Source: Populus alba (taxonomy: Eukaryota > Streptophyta > Magnoliopsida > Malpighiales > Salicaceae). Taken from it: a stretch of 64,000 bases of DNA. The position numbers were made by a program, and so were the translations under genes. The stretch covers positions 14,988,889 to 15,052,888 of the forward strand of contig NC_133289.1 of the NCBI RefSeq assembly GCF_005239225.2. Reading direction: 5' to 3'. Positions 43,695 through 55,508 of the stretch are shown here, piece by piece. The notes beneath the pieces were generated by a model that saw only the letters and a program-made list of their open reading frames with translations, was not told the origin of the DNA and ran no database searches. How positions within the stretch are numbered: the first letter of the stretch is position 1; every line of letters begins with the position of its first letter.

Positions 43695-44460
43695 GTGATT
43701 TAATTTCTTATACACTAAACGAAAGAGGAAAATATTTCGATCTTATAAGTACACTAAAATGCGAAACAATACAAATGGAGTAAAATAAAATATAAAAAAT
43801 TGAATTCAAAATTTAAACTCACATAAAAACAATCAGTGATGGGAGTAGTATCTTTGGAAACCATAATCCAACAATAAATTAGAAATCTTAACTTCTAAAA
43901 TAAGAGATATGCGTAGAGATTTTGTGACTAAAAACAAAAAATTCCAGAGTGAAAGTGAGTCCCTCAACAAATGATTTTCCCAACTTAGTCCCCCATCTAA
44001 TTCATTCATTTATTATAATATAGATGTTATCCAAGAGTTCAAACTAAAACTTCAACCACATTATACTAGATTATAGTTGAACACGGTAATATTAATCACA
44101 TTCGAGAGTTTCAAGTGAAAAAATCATTTGTTATGCTTGAAAAGCATTCCTTATTGCATATTTTTTGTTTGAATAATTGCTTAGACAGGTCTATTTATGC
44201 ATACAAATAGTGAAAATGATAAATTTAAATTTTTTTAGAGTCCCCAGGATTCTGCTAGACAAATCTATATTTATTTAGAATTTATATAAAAATTACCTGA
44301 AAATCAGATATTCTTTTCGGCTTTGAATAATTGCTTCAAAAGTGGGTTGTCGCAAACCTTGTGCCTTTCAAGTGTTCGGCCTCTAACGGTAATCCATACA
44401 AACTATCAATGAGAAATATCTTAAAACCTTTTAAGAGAGAGTAATTGCTATATCTTTAGG
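43515..44460. other. Intergenic DNA downstream of the copy 2 gene
   Basis: A (TA)n run at about 43668-43694 and AT-rich sequence. The open frame at 43511-43783 starts in the stop region of the gene and is a by-product. Confidence 0.4.
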
Positions 44461-44479
44461 TACTAGCTATATTTTTTGT

Positions 44480-46956
44480 GTTTTAGATGTTTTTGTACTG
44501 TATTGTCTTGTACTTCATAGAAAATAAAGGAATACGTACTATTCTATTTGTAGAAAAACCTAAAAACCATATAAATTATAAAATATCAATTTGCTCCCTT
44601 AAAATCACATATATTATTTTAGGATAATTTTAAAAATTTATTCAATCAAGTCCCTATTTGAGTGTTTATAGGTTTAAAATTGTAATCCCTTATAATAATT
44701 ACATTCTACTCCTTAATTTGTAAAACTTATTTACTATCAAGTCAAACTTGATACTCATTTTAATTTTTAACCAATGGTTCTTATCTGTGTGCCTATTAGG
44801 TTCTATACTATATTGATTCAAATATAAATTACAATCCTAAATAAAAGAGGATGAAATAAACTAAACCATTTAATTTATTATTAATTCAAAAATTGCTTGA
44901 TTTATATTTGAAAATCAAGTGTAATATATAACAACTCATCGTGATTCCTTAAATATTAGAAAAATCATAAGTGGTTTGACTTAACATTTCAGTAACCAGT
45001 TTCTCATTGTAATTATTATCCTTTCATCATAAATGTTTTGATTTATACATTATAGCATGGAATATATCTGCTTTGTTAAATCATTTTTTATTTCAACAGT
45101 ATAATCATTCATTATTTAAATAAGACTTGAAACTCTTTTCAAATATCATTTCTCTTTTTAAATTTCATCATACATTAGCCAAGAATTTCACAATCAATAC
45201 TATTTGAAAACAGATGAAATATTTTTTTAATTCACTTAGGGTGATGAATTCTCTCATAATTACTTAAATACCTTCAAATAGTTTATGTTATACCTAATAT
45301 TTTCTTATTTGTTACCCTTGATTAGGACAACATGTGATCAGGATCAAAGCATAACACTCCATATATAAGATAACTTGGTGATCTCAAGTATAAAGATCAC
45401 TTACATAATTATTACATGAGACTTTGTATAGATATATGTGATTTCTCCATATATAATTCTCTTACGGGTAGTTCAATGTACATGTTATCTAACAAATACC
45501 TCCATATTAGTTTCAAATATTCTTCATATATCAATTTATGAGAGCAACTATTTTTTTTTCCATAAAGGAAGGAACATAATATGCATTGTTTTCAATAACT
45601 CTAATTAAAATTCATTCTTAATAGAATATTGATCATGAACATTTAGGAATAATGTTTTGATACAATAGGAATCTCATAATTATAACAACTTAATAATCTC
45701 TCATGCAAAGCATTTTTGTTCCACATACTTTATCATTACTCTAGATTCATTAATCAAATATTAGATTTATTAATCAAATATAATTGAATATTAAACATAA
45801 AAAAATCTTTATTAATATTAAATATGTTTTTCATGAATGAACTTAGTGTTACATGTAACCAATTTATGGGTTACGGAGCATATTTATTAACAATCTTTCA
45901 ATTAATTACACTATGTACCACAAAAGGTGATGATTGAATCTTTCCTATCAAAGTAGTATTTTTTGAAGCAATATTGGTTGAAAAACCAATTCTCAAGTTA
46001 AAAACATGATATAAATTATAAAAACAATAGTCAATAATATTTTTAATAAATATTTTCGCTCCATAATAAGCAAGTAATAAAAAAAATAAAACTTGTAATT
46101 AAAAAACTTAATAAATAAAAACAACACATTAAAGCCTTAAGATTGTAAATCAAAGTTTGTAAATATATTAGACTAGCTAGCAAGAACATTTAATTTATAA
46201 TAGAATGAGAATACAAAACATGAAAGATTGTTCAAGATAAGCCTATAGTGCATACTATTTTAAATTTATAAATATGCAAACAAACATACTTTCAATATAA
46301 ATATAATAAAAAGAATACTAGTATGCATACTAAATATATATTCAAACTTGCAATATATATAAGATCAAATTTCTAGCATGTATAATAATAATAAAAATAA
46401 CAATGCTTAAGTTAAAACAAAAAAGGGTTATTATTTGTTGAAGTACTTTAAATAAATGAAATTTTTGTTGTTGTCTTGTCTTTAAGGCTTTATTGCTCAT
46501 CACTTTTGCAACTAGGATGTTTGCAATATGTCTTTCAAGATTCCAACAACATCATCTTAGTTTAAATGCACTTCTAATTAATGTCTTTGAACCAAAAAAA
46601 AAAAAAAACTTAAATATCTCTCAACAAAGTATAAACCTAAGCTCTAGATTTTGAAGAAAAAAAATCAAAGCATAAAAAAAAAATGAAAACACTAATTAAA
46701 TGAGGTGAGAAAAAGTGTGAAAAAATTAAAAAAAAAAATCAAATTATAAACTCTTCCTTCACTTCTCTTTCTATAGTGAATTTTAGAAGCTAAAAAGTTA
46801 AAAGAATTAATAATAATTAATTCATACTATTATTAACATTTGATTAGCCACTATAAATTAAGAATTAAATTTTAAAAAAATTAAGGATTCTTCAAGATTA
46901 ATTTTTTATTTACCTATAATTTATTTAAATCATGTTAATTAAATAAATTTCCAACA
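44480..46956 (-). repeat. Probable long LTR or LTR fragment, minus strand
   Basis: On the minus strand the right edge begins TGTTGGAAATTTATTTAATT at 46956, a classic start of a long copia-type LTR. About 1 kb of it (45080-45860) matches 57500-58250 in the same orientation: AAGACTTGAAACTCTTTTCA, GATCAAAGCATAACA, ATATAAGATAACTT, GTGATTTCTCCATATA and ATAGGAATCTCATAA recur in order. No coding domain was seen and the left end is not defined, so this may be a solo LTR or a fragment. Confidence 0.55.
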
Positions 46957-47303
46957 ATATACAGCTATCCAAAAGAAAAGAAAAAAACTACGAAAGGAAA
47001 CGATTGAAATAACTACATATTTGTTTCTTTGGACATTTGTTTGCCAATTAGTACGTGTTCTTTGCTCTTTTGCGAGGAAAATTTGAAAAGCAATTTAAGT
47101 AGTTGTAGAATTAATGTAATCTATAGAATTGGCTCAACTCAGATCAGTAAAAAATTCATCCTAAAATAGTGCGAAAAATATTATTTGTCAACGATGCCTG
47201 CAATGCCTACTATGGGGCACTGGCAAGAATTAATGCCTTAGAATTGTTGCTGGAGAGTGTCATACAAAGTGTTAGCAAGACAGACAAAGTAGTCTAATTT
47301 TTG

Positions 47304-47304
<1 letters not shown>

Positions 47305-47377
<73 letters not shown>

Positions 47378-47383
47378 ATATAT
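47305..47383. repeat. (CT)n-(TA)n microsatellite
   Basis: About 38 bases of CT followed by about 40 bases of TA, directly upstream of the AT-hook pseudogene. CT-rich tracts often sit in plant 5' leaders. Confidence 0.95.
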
Positions 47384-47428
47384 CGCGCATGGAAGCACAC
47401 AAGGAAGAGAGTGTAGATAGTTTTGATC

Positions 47429-47678
47429 ATGAGCAACTCATTAAACCAACATACTCAAGAATCAACAAAAAAAGAGAGGAAGGCCAAGAAAAGGTGCCGA
47501 CGTCCATGATCAGAGGAGTCGCTTTTTGGACAATATAGAGAATGAAGAATTTACTTCCCTCCAAGAGGAAGTTAGTGCTGAAGGAGCCTTAGTTACCTTA
47601 CTCAGTCGTCCGCTGCAAATGATCATAAGGCGGCGGCGCAAGCATAAAGGTACACCAAAGAGAGCTGCAATAATTTAG
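47429..47678 (+). pseudogene. AT-hook protein gene fragment, frameshifted
   Basis: From an ATG at 47429 the frame reads MSNSLNQHTQESTKK up to a run of seven A at 47467-47473. In the frame one base away the sequence continues as KKRGRPRKGADVHDQ and stays open to a stop at 47676 (234 nt without a stop). KRGRPRKG is a canonical AT-hook, the minor-groove binding motif of plant nuclear proteins. Later parts read NIENEEFTSLQEEVSAEGAL and RPLQMIIRRRRKHKG, a basic cluster. One base in the A run separates the two frames, so this is either a disabled gene or a sequencing error. A donor-like AAAG|GTACAC at about 47649 could end a first exon. No later exon was found before the copia remnant at 47877. An alternative ATG at 47391 lies in the third frame. 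Confidence 0.45.
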
Positions 47679-47876
47679 TCTATCCATTGTCTCTTTGGTT
47701 TAATTTCTTCAAAATTAGGTGGGATTAATTGCAAACCAAGCTTGCTACACCCCATCTAGTTCTAGTTTGTGTTTTAATTTTTCCTTTATCTCTGCCTCTC
47801 CTTTTTATTCCTTCCAAATTCAAAAGAAATGACAGATCATTACACTGTGCTAATTAATGTTTAATGGTAATTTGTC

Positions 47877-48700
47877 TTGGTAGTAATCCTCCCCTCTATT
47901 AACTCTTCCCGCAGGTCCTTCTTCTTCTCTGATTATCCCACAGTTGCAAGCCTCTACACCAGCGTTTTATTCCTCTTCCATTATGACATCTGGTGTTCTT
48001 CGCCTTCTACTATTGTTCAACAGTTGTCATCCTTTGCATCAGTGTTTTATTCATCTCCTATGTTTGCTGGCAAGTTCATGATTGCTCCTCTTGTTGCTGG
48101 TTTAAATCCTTCTACTCTTATTTCTCACATCAATTTTATGGTTGCCTTAGCCCACACACAACAAGTTATTTCTATAAAACTATCTCATAACAACTACTTG
48201 TATTGGGGGATGCAAATGAAACCTCATCTCCTGGACCTGCAGGTTGTTTACTCCTTTGTTGATGGTTCTCTATCTTGCCCTCCTTCTCATATTATTTCAT
48301 CGTCTTTAGTTGTTCATGTCTCAAATCCAGCGTTTATGTCATGAAAACAACAAGATTATAAGTGTTGTTCTGTCCTCTTTGTCTACTAAACTCTTAAACT
48401 TGGTTGTTTACTGCCACACCTTGTCTCTTCTATATGGAAGACTCTTGAGCAAGCTCTTGAATCTCCATTGTGTTCTTGTACTATACATCTCCACGGGTCT
48501 TTCCAAGACGTAAAACGGGGTGATTACATGGCCAGTGTCTATTTGCAAAAGCCCAAATCTCTATTTGATGAACTTGATGTTGCTAGATGACCAATCACGT
48601 TAAATCACTTCAATTTCTATGTCTTCAGGGGCCTGCGTGGAAAATTCAAAGACTTGGTTACTAGCCTCTCCACAAAAGCTGACCATTTTATTTACATTGA
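47877..48700 (+). pseudogene. Copia-type gag remnant
   Basis: A degenerate retrotransposon gag. At about 48160-48290 the frame reads ISIKLSHNNYLYWGMQMKPH then LQVVYSFVDGSLSCPPSHI, the N-terminal motif of copia gag (compare LTSSNYLLWRNQFVPLL in the element at 17381). Further pieces in shifted frames near 48440-48660 can be read as KTLEQALESP, ASVYLQKPKSLFDELDV and FYVFRGLRGKFKDLV. Several stops and frameshifts break it. It belongs to a different copia family from the two complete elements in this window. Confidence 0.7.
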
Positions 48701-49160
48701 GTTCCAAGTCTTTCATTTATGTCATTGTTTCAATTTCAGTCCTTGTCTTCTCAATTTATGTAATCTCAGTCAACTTGACCTTAAAATCAATTTTTCTTCA
48801 ATTTCACTCATGATTTGAACCGAATTAATCCCTAATGTTTTCTACCTATTTTATTTTAGTCCTTGTCTTTCTAGTTTGAGCAATTTCGGTCAAATTGACC
48901 TTGAAAATTAATTTTCTCTTCAATTAAACCCCTAATTGAAATCCCAAACTTTTCATTTTGGTCATTGGCTTGCAAAATTAACCAATTTTGCCCTCAAACC
49001 CATTTTTTTTCTCCTCAATTAAGATCTCAATTGATTTAATTGGACTCCAAAACTCTATAATCTTTCTCATTTTGATATTTAGTCTTCCAATTTGCACAAT
49101 TATGACCGATTTCAATATTTTCCTCTAGTATTTTCCTAACAAGACCCCAAACTTGCATAA
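48701..49160. repeat. Pyrimidine-rich LTR-like repeat
   Basis: Diverged units mix TCATTTTGGTCATTG, CAATTTCGGTCAAATTGACC and CTTCAATTAAACCCCTAATTG. The wording resembles the U3 region of the gypsy-type LTRs here (CTCCAATTAAACCC). It may be a decayed LTR end, but no edges are visible. Confidence 0.4.
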
Positions 49161-49780
49161 TTGTACTGAATGAACAATTTTTTAAAAAAAAAATCGTTCT
49201 AAATGATTTTCTATTTTTGAAAGGAAAATATTTTATTTATTTTTATTAACTATTTTTAAAATTAGGAAAATTTTTGGGGACCCAAAATTAGATTATAACT
49301 GTAGAGATGGAACTTCTTTCTTAATAGCAAGATTTGAAACTTACTAATAACAGAGTTTGAATGGCCAAAACAATTTTCAAGCATGGTTTTATATTTTATT
49401 TTCTCACAAAAGTTTTGAGTTTTCTTGTATGGATTTTTTAAATTTTTTTTTAAATAAAATGCATTTTGTTTCAAATATTTTTATTTGGATTAAAAAATAG
49501 AAAGCATAAACTGATAAAAAAATCAATCAGACAAAAAGTATAATATTTTTTTCAATTATTTTGGATTTTTTTTTTAAATTAGAATCAATAAATATGACAT
49601 GCTTTTCTTCTTATCTTTCTAAGTTAAAATTAGGGAAAAAATAGATTTGACTATAGACGAAGGGTTAAACTGACACCGAACCACAGGTACTTAATTGTCA
49701 AAAGAAAAACCACATGGTTGTTTTTGTCAAAAAACAATCCTCAGCGGAGCACCCTCATGAAATGAAGGGGGAAAAAAGAA
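49161..49780. other. Intergenic DNA and promoter region of the RPA32 gene
   Basis: AT-rich to about 49650, then purine-rich sequence typical of a plant leader. No other gene was recognised. Confidence 0.4.
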
Positions 49781-49798
49781 GAGGAAAAGAAAAGAAAA

Positions 49799-49809
49799 AT
49801 TGGCGGGAA
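49799..49809 (+). promoter_or_regulatory. E2F-type binding site upstream of RPA32
   Basis: ATTGGCGGGAA fits the plant E2F consensus WTTSSCSS and lies about 138 bp upstream of the start codon. Genes of the replication machinery, RPA among them, are commonly E2F/DP-controlled at the G1/S transition in plants. That this site is used is inference from sequence and position. Confidence 0.6.
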
Positions 49810-49946
49810 GGATGGAAAGTAGACTCTTGTAAGAAAATAAACAAAAAACACACCAAGGCTTTCGACGAGACGCTATTCACGCAGAAAACGCTGCTCACAC
49901 ACAGCAGAGGCAGAGGCAAAAAGAGAGAGAGAAGAGAAAAGCAAAA

Positions 49947-52900
49947 ATGCACGGAGGCAGCGAATTCGATGGAAGCGCAGCAGCCTTCATGGGCGGCGGA
50001 TTCATGCCTAATCAATCCGCTCAGCCTTCTTCTTCTGATTCCTCCTCCTTCGCCATCTCCAAAGTACCTTTTCTTTTCTCTTCTCTTTTTACTCTGCTTT
50101 CCTCTGATCATCAAAATTATAAATTCCTTGTTTAATGGCATTTGCTTTTCCTAAACCCATGAAAGTTAGCGGAAATTTGTAGTTTGTGGGAACAGAAGGA
50201 GATCATTAGGCTTTTAATTTATTGTATTTGAATGGCAGAATCGGGAGGCGCGTTGCTTGTTTTCGCTGACTGTGAAGCAGATAAACAACCTAACAAGCAA
50301 TGATGAATCTAATCTCATCATTGATGGTGCTGAAGTTAACAATGTAATGTTTTCTTTTACCACCACACTCCTGGGATTTGGGTTTTTGTTTTGGATTGGA
50401 TTTTATGAGTTTATAAATTTCTGTGTTAGGTTACAATTGTGGGGAGGGTGTCCCACAAGGAAGACAAGGCCAGCGAGTACTCCTTTTTAGTTGATGATGG
50501 GACTGGACAGATTGAATGCACCCAATGGTGAATTTCTTTTCATTTTTCTTGATTCCTTTTTAATCCGGGACAGGGAAGTGCATTTGTGGGTTTATTTAAT
50601 GTTCAATTTGATTAAGGTTTGTTTGGTGTTTAAATTATATTATTATGACAGTAATGCAATTGTTTCATGTTGTACAGGGTTCAAGAAAGCTTAGATACAG
50701 AACAAATGGGGGAAATCTTGTATGTTTTTGTACTGTTCTCATACAGTGCATCCTTGCCCTTTCTTAAAATTCTAGTTGCTTATTGCTTAATTGATCAGTC
50801 TATTTTTCTTTCGCTTGAATATAATTTTCACTGCATCATTGTTTGCCACTGAAAAGATTGTGTATGTTGGATTGTTGGGGTTCTGTGAGGAAATCAAAAG
50901 GGAATCTTGGAAAATTACTACATGTTTTCTTGGGAAGGAAATTTCTGGTGTTAGGATGCCAAGTTTTCTTTCAGTGTACTATCCTCAGCAACCAAGATGA
51001 GAATGAAGGGTTTAGATTCTTCATGAAATAGTTTCTTAACACCAAAATAGTTATTCACGTAACCACAGTTTTTACCTTTAAATTAATTTGTTTGATACTA
51101 TTTTAATTACCATTTTTTGCTATAGAGTTGGCATGTATGTTCGTGTTCATGGACACTTAAGAGGGCTGCAAGGCAGAAGGTTCTTAAATGTCTTCTCCAT
51201 TAGGTATGTATTTGTGTTTCCTTTTCTTTTCGTCTGTTAATTTTTTTAATGAATATGGAGAAGGCAGACGTTCACCCTAGCACAGAATGCCTGTTGTTCT
51301 ATTGTTATTAGGTCGTTGTTGGATAAGGTATAGGCCCTTAAATTATCCATGGGTCGTGTTGACCTTTTGAGCTCATCTTTTCCCCTATATGACTTGAATT
51401 TGCACTAAAATGGCACGTTTTTGTTTGATTGAATGTACAGAAAAGCAACAGCATTTTAAGCGTACTGTTTTATTTTGCATTTCTTTGAAGATAACACCAA
51501 TAGTGTTTTCCCTTGACGAGTTTATGAGATTTGTATCTAATGGAATACCTTTTAAATCTAATTCAAAGAAATTTGAGGGCAACCAGCTACTCAATCTTTT
51601 GGTGCTAATTATACTGAATCAAGATGATTATTTGTTTTTTTGTAAAATTGTGGAACCAGCACCTGTCTCATTGCATGAGTTTGATCTTGTGCATGCTCCC
51701 CCCATTCTTCCTGACTTGCTCTTTTTTATGGACCAGTAGTTTTATATATACAAACTATTTTCATGCATCACACGTTACAGCAAGCAGAGTATATCCAGTT
51801 GGGTGCAGAAAACCAAAAATCTTAATTGAACTTGGCTTCATTTTTATTCCCTTGCATCTAGTAGCAGTAAGTGTATTTTGCACCTGTAGCTTTATAGGAG
51901 AAGTCCAGTGAATATTACCTGCTCTCAAATCTGCAGTGGCAGCATTTGTTTCTTGAGTTGCTGTGCATGTAGATAAAACGATGCTGTTTGTTGTGTTGAA
52001 TATATTATCCTTCCCCTGCCATCTGTACTTTCTTCAGGACCTACTGTTTTAGTTTCTCTTTCTTTTCTATTGTTAGGTTGGTGTGAGGTTGAGGTTGCAT
52101 CATTTGGCAATTTCCTTTGAGGACCTGAGTTTAACTCATCTCTGAATTTTACCAATGAACCATGTGTGGGTCTCTTCCAGTTTTTTTTCTAGAGGAGCAT
52201 AGATTTGGCTACATTGTATACTTGAGAGATCCCAACACACACACACACACACACACACTTGAGAGGGTTTAGTTTCATTTTTATTGCAATTATACTGAAC
52301 TAAGTTCAGTGGTACAGTTATTTGCTAAGCCCCTCCATAAACTGTGTGGTTAGGTGTCTTGATCAAGCAATTTCACATTTCTTGTCTGAATGCATAGTTG
52401 AGCTTTGAATATCCTTAGCATGATGTTTCCTTTTTAATACTCTAGTGGCTGACTATGATAGGTATTGCTGCTTTTGAATTTGGAGTCTGGTCTGGGCAAA
52501 AGATGACAAACTGGTCGTTTCACTATCGTTACCACTTCAACACTATTCTTTTGGCTCTCAGAACCTTTTCAATATTTCACATTTTAAAAATAAAAAGTAA
52601 AATTATTATATTCACTTATATAGATCAAAGTGAAGTTCTTGTGTTTGTTAGTATTAACATCCATGGACAAGATATTACTTTCTGGACATACTATTTCTTG
52701 GCTTAATTTCATTTATCTAAATTTGGATGAAAAACTGCCTATTTTGGCAAACAGGAAGCAATCACAGTAACACTTTTGTTTGTTCTATTTCCTAGTTAAA
52801 CTATTTGTCTGAACAAAACTCATTTATTGTTAATTTATGCCACCGTTGTTTTTCAGACTATTAACGTGACAATTCTCTTTTAGAGTTTTAATCTCAAACT

Positions 52901-54847
52901 TTTGATGTGGTTTTCAGGCCTGTTACAGACTTTAATGAGGTTCCAAACCACTTCATTGAGTGCATATATGTCCACTTCTACAATACCAGGATACGGGTAT
53001 TGGTCTAGTTATTGCAATGATGCTCCATTTTAATTTTATATTTTTTTGTTTTAAGTATGATTTTGTAATTGATATGATATGGTAGCTTTGCTTATGTACT
53101 GTATTTTCACACTGAATGTGACCTTATGCTACTAAGTTCAGGGTGTCACTGCTCAGCCCCCAGTGGCAAATTCAACAAATACCTCTTTAAAGGGATACCA
53201 AGCTGCCCCACCATATCAAGTAATCAATCTCACCCTGAGAATATTATTTTGCTCAATAGTTGAGTTAGCATTTTACTGGCACTCAAATTTTCCTTTTTTT
53301 CAGTCTTCTGCCTATTCCAGTGCCGATGGACTGAACAATGCTAGTCAGATGATATTAAATTTTTTGCAGCAACCTTCGTATCTGTAAGTTATATTTGATA
53401 CCCTCAAATTCTTGAGTTTTTATTTTAATGAACGTTGCAAGATGAAATAGAACACAACCCATTGGATACATGTGACGCTCAGATGGGTGCCACACTTGCA
53501 CTAGTGCTGAGATTTTCGTTTCCCTTTTTTTATATAACTTGGCTTGACTCGACTCTGAAATGAATTTTGTTCTCTTCTTAGTGTTGAACTGTCAACAGGG
53601 AAGCTTTTTTCTTATATTTCTACTTCTATCTGCATGCCTGCTTTTTGAATTTTCACTTTAACCTAGCACATCATGTAACATTCTGGATGTGTTCTCTTGT
53701 TAATTGTTTATTTTTGAAATCTTTGGTTGAACACGAAACTTACGACGAGGACAATCTATAGGCAAGTGGTCAACTGCTCGTATCTACAATAGGGCCCATG
53801 ATAATTAATAAGAGGAGAATAGTTATAGCCTTATCGGAAACTTTCAGCTGTTATTAAAACTCTTTCATTTACCCTTTTTCTTGTAACTCATTATTGCATA
53901 CAAAATTTAACATACTTACAATTTGCAAGAAGAAAATCCAAAAAAGGAGAGCATGCCAATCCTTTGAACCAGCTTGTATCGATGAAGTTCCCGATTCAGA
54001 GAACATATAGTTAAGAAAACATTTGTCTATGATGGTCAATAGATGACTGGATAGAGAATGGAAATGTGCACACTGGATAATATGCTCTGCATCCTATATT
54101 CCATTTACTTGATTTAATTATATGAAATTACAAGTTATGTGCAAACTCTCAAATTATGCTGGCATTGGTGGATAATGCGTTGTGATAACATATAATTCAA
54201 CATGATCTTCGCAAGGTGCTGTTGACCTACTAATTAATAAACTGTAAAGGTGTACAAATAAGATCATTCATTTTGTGGTTGATTTATAAAAGTTGGTTAA
54301 TTCTCCTATGACAATATTCTGCATTTTTGTCTGCACAAATGTTCTGGGAAGTTCAAGTGTCTGTGGAATTGATGCAAGCAAACTTGAACATGTCTTTATG
54401 TAGACATGCATTGTGTATCATGCATGCTTTTTTGGATGTTAACAAATTTTGGCCCTTGTATGGTATCTTGGACTCAACGCACTTCGATTTGGTACACTAA
54501 AAGTTTATCCAATGTTCAAGCTTTGTTCTTATTCATGAATTTGCTTTAATGCTCATTATATATTGTTTGAGAACTTTGACCCATTGTGATCTTCAATTTT
54601 CTAGCACCACCGAGGGAGCTCACTATGATGCCATTGCCGGTCAGCTAAAGATTCCAACGGATAAGCTCAAGTCTCTCTCACTCAATCTCTCTCTCTCTCT
54701 ATCTCTCTTACTGTGCTTTTAGAGGAGAATGTGCTAACACCATCCTTCTTGGTCTTTGACAGGGAAGTACTACAGATGCTTGTTGACAATGGCCTCGTTT
54801 ACACAACTATCAATGATGATTACTATAAGTCCACAGTTAATGCTTGA
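49947..54847 (+). CDS. RPA2: Replication protein A 32-kDa subunit (RPA2)
   Basis: The middle subunit of the heterotrimeric single-strand DNA binding complex used in replication, repair and recombination in the nucleus. Ten exons join to 828 nt (275 aa): 49947-50063, 50239-50343, 50430-50527, 50678-50719, 51126-51203, 52918-52996, 53142-53219, 53304-53383, 54605-54670, 54763-54847. All introns are GT-AG and phases agree. Residues 1-39 are the Gly/Ser-rich N-terminus (MHGGSEFDGSAAAFMGGGF, then SSSDSSS), the phosphorylated part in this family. About 60-170 is the OB fold (VTIVGRVSHKEDKASEYSFL, DDGTGQIECTQW, GMYVRVHGHLRGLQGRRFLN, HFIECIYVHFYN). About 200-275 is the winged helix that binds repair proteins (QMILNFLQQP, HYDAIAGQLKIPTDKLKEVL, DNGLVYTTINDDYY). 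Length fits the family. Exon 9 ends at an unusual donor, AA|GTCTCT. Intron 5 is 1.7 kb. The other frames here are shadows. Confidence 0.95.
52231..52258. repeat. (CA)n microsatellite in RPA2 intron 5
   Basis: About 13 CA units followed by CTTGAGAG, a phrase that also precedes the run. Confidence 0.9.
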
Positions 54848-54908
54848 TATCTAAGATGCTGCGTTTATTGTCATTCTGCTGTGTAGCATCTTTGATTTGT
54901 TTATTGTC

Positions 54909-54914
54909 AATAAA
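54909..54914 (+). terminator. Polyadenylation signal of RPA2
   Basis: AATAAA 62 bp after the stop codon, in a T-rich 3' region, in the usual position for a plant near-upstream element. Confidence 0.55.
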
Positions 54915-54929
54915 CTAATGCATCGTTGA

Positions 54930-55390
54930 GAAAAGTAGCACATTTTATTTAAGGTTGTTCATGACTTCATGGAATATGCCACCGTTTGTTTATATGAAAT
55001 GAACTGCTGTTGTGCTGATAGTTATATACATGCTCGTCTCCCCCCAACATTCACAGGAATGCAGCCCTCTTTTGCACTTGTCTACGATTCAAATGAAGTT
55101 CTCCGAAGTTTGGAAGCACAACCTTGGTATCGAACTCTTTTGTCCACTTGTTTTTCTACATTTGGAGGTGTATAGTCTTGAGCTACAATGAGCCCATTTT
55201 CATTCTATGGGTACTTCTGTCTCCCGTTCAAGTTCCACCTTCCTCATGTGTAAATGCATTGACGATATCATTAAAAAAACAAAAGGCAGACGACTTCCAT
55301 GGCCCAAAAAATAATAAATATTCGGCCCATCTAGTAAGAGGCCGATGAATGATTATAGTATTTAGGAGGAGTAATTGTCTTTACAGGGAC
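54930..55390. other. Intergenic DNA downstream of RPA2
   Basis: No gene supported. GGCCCA motifs occur at about 55302 and 55325, similar to site II elements of plant promoters. Confidence 0.35.
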
Positions 55391-55397
55391 ACAGCCG

Positions 55398-55508
55398 CAC
55401 GTGTGTCAGCTGACTGGGTGTCGCTAAGTCACGTGCACTCACAATCCCACCGCCCACCTCGGCAGCCGTGCAAGATGTCCATCTAATCTAATAGAGAGAA
55501 GGCACGTG
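55398..55508. promoter_or_regulatory. Cluster of three G-box (CACGTG) motifs
   Basis: CACGTG at 55398-55403, 55430-55435 and 55503-55508, two in ABRE-like contexts (GCACGTGTG, GGCACGTGTA), in a locally GC-richer stretch. G-boxes bind bZIP and bHLH factors. No start codon or first exon could be tied to them on either strand, so the target is unknown. Confidence 0.4.

Noticed and set aside
49714..50154. 146-codon frame overlapping RPA2 exon 1
   Set aside because: A different frame running through the leader, exon 1 and intron 1 of a well-supported gene; composition is driven by purine- then pyrimidine-rich DNA.
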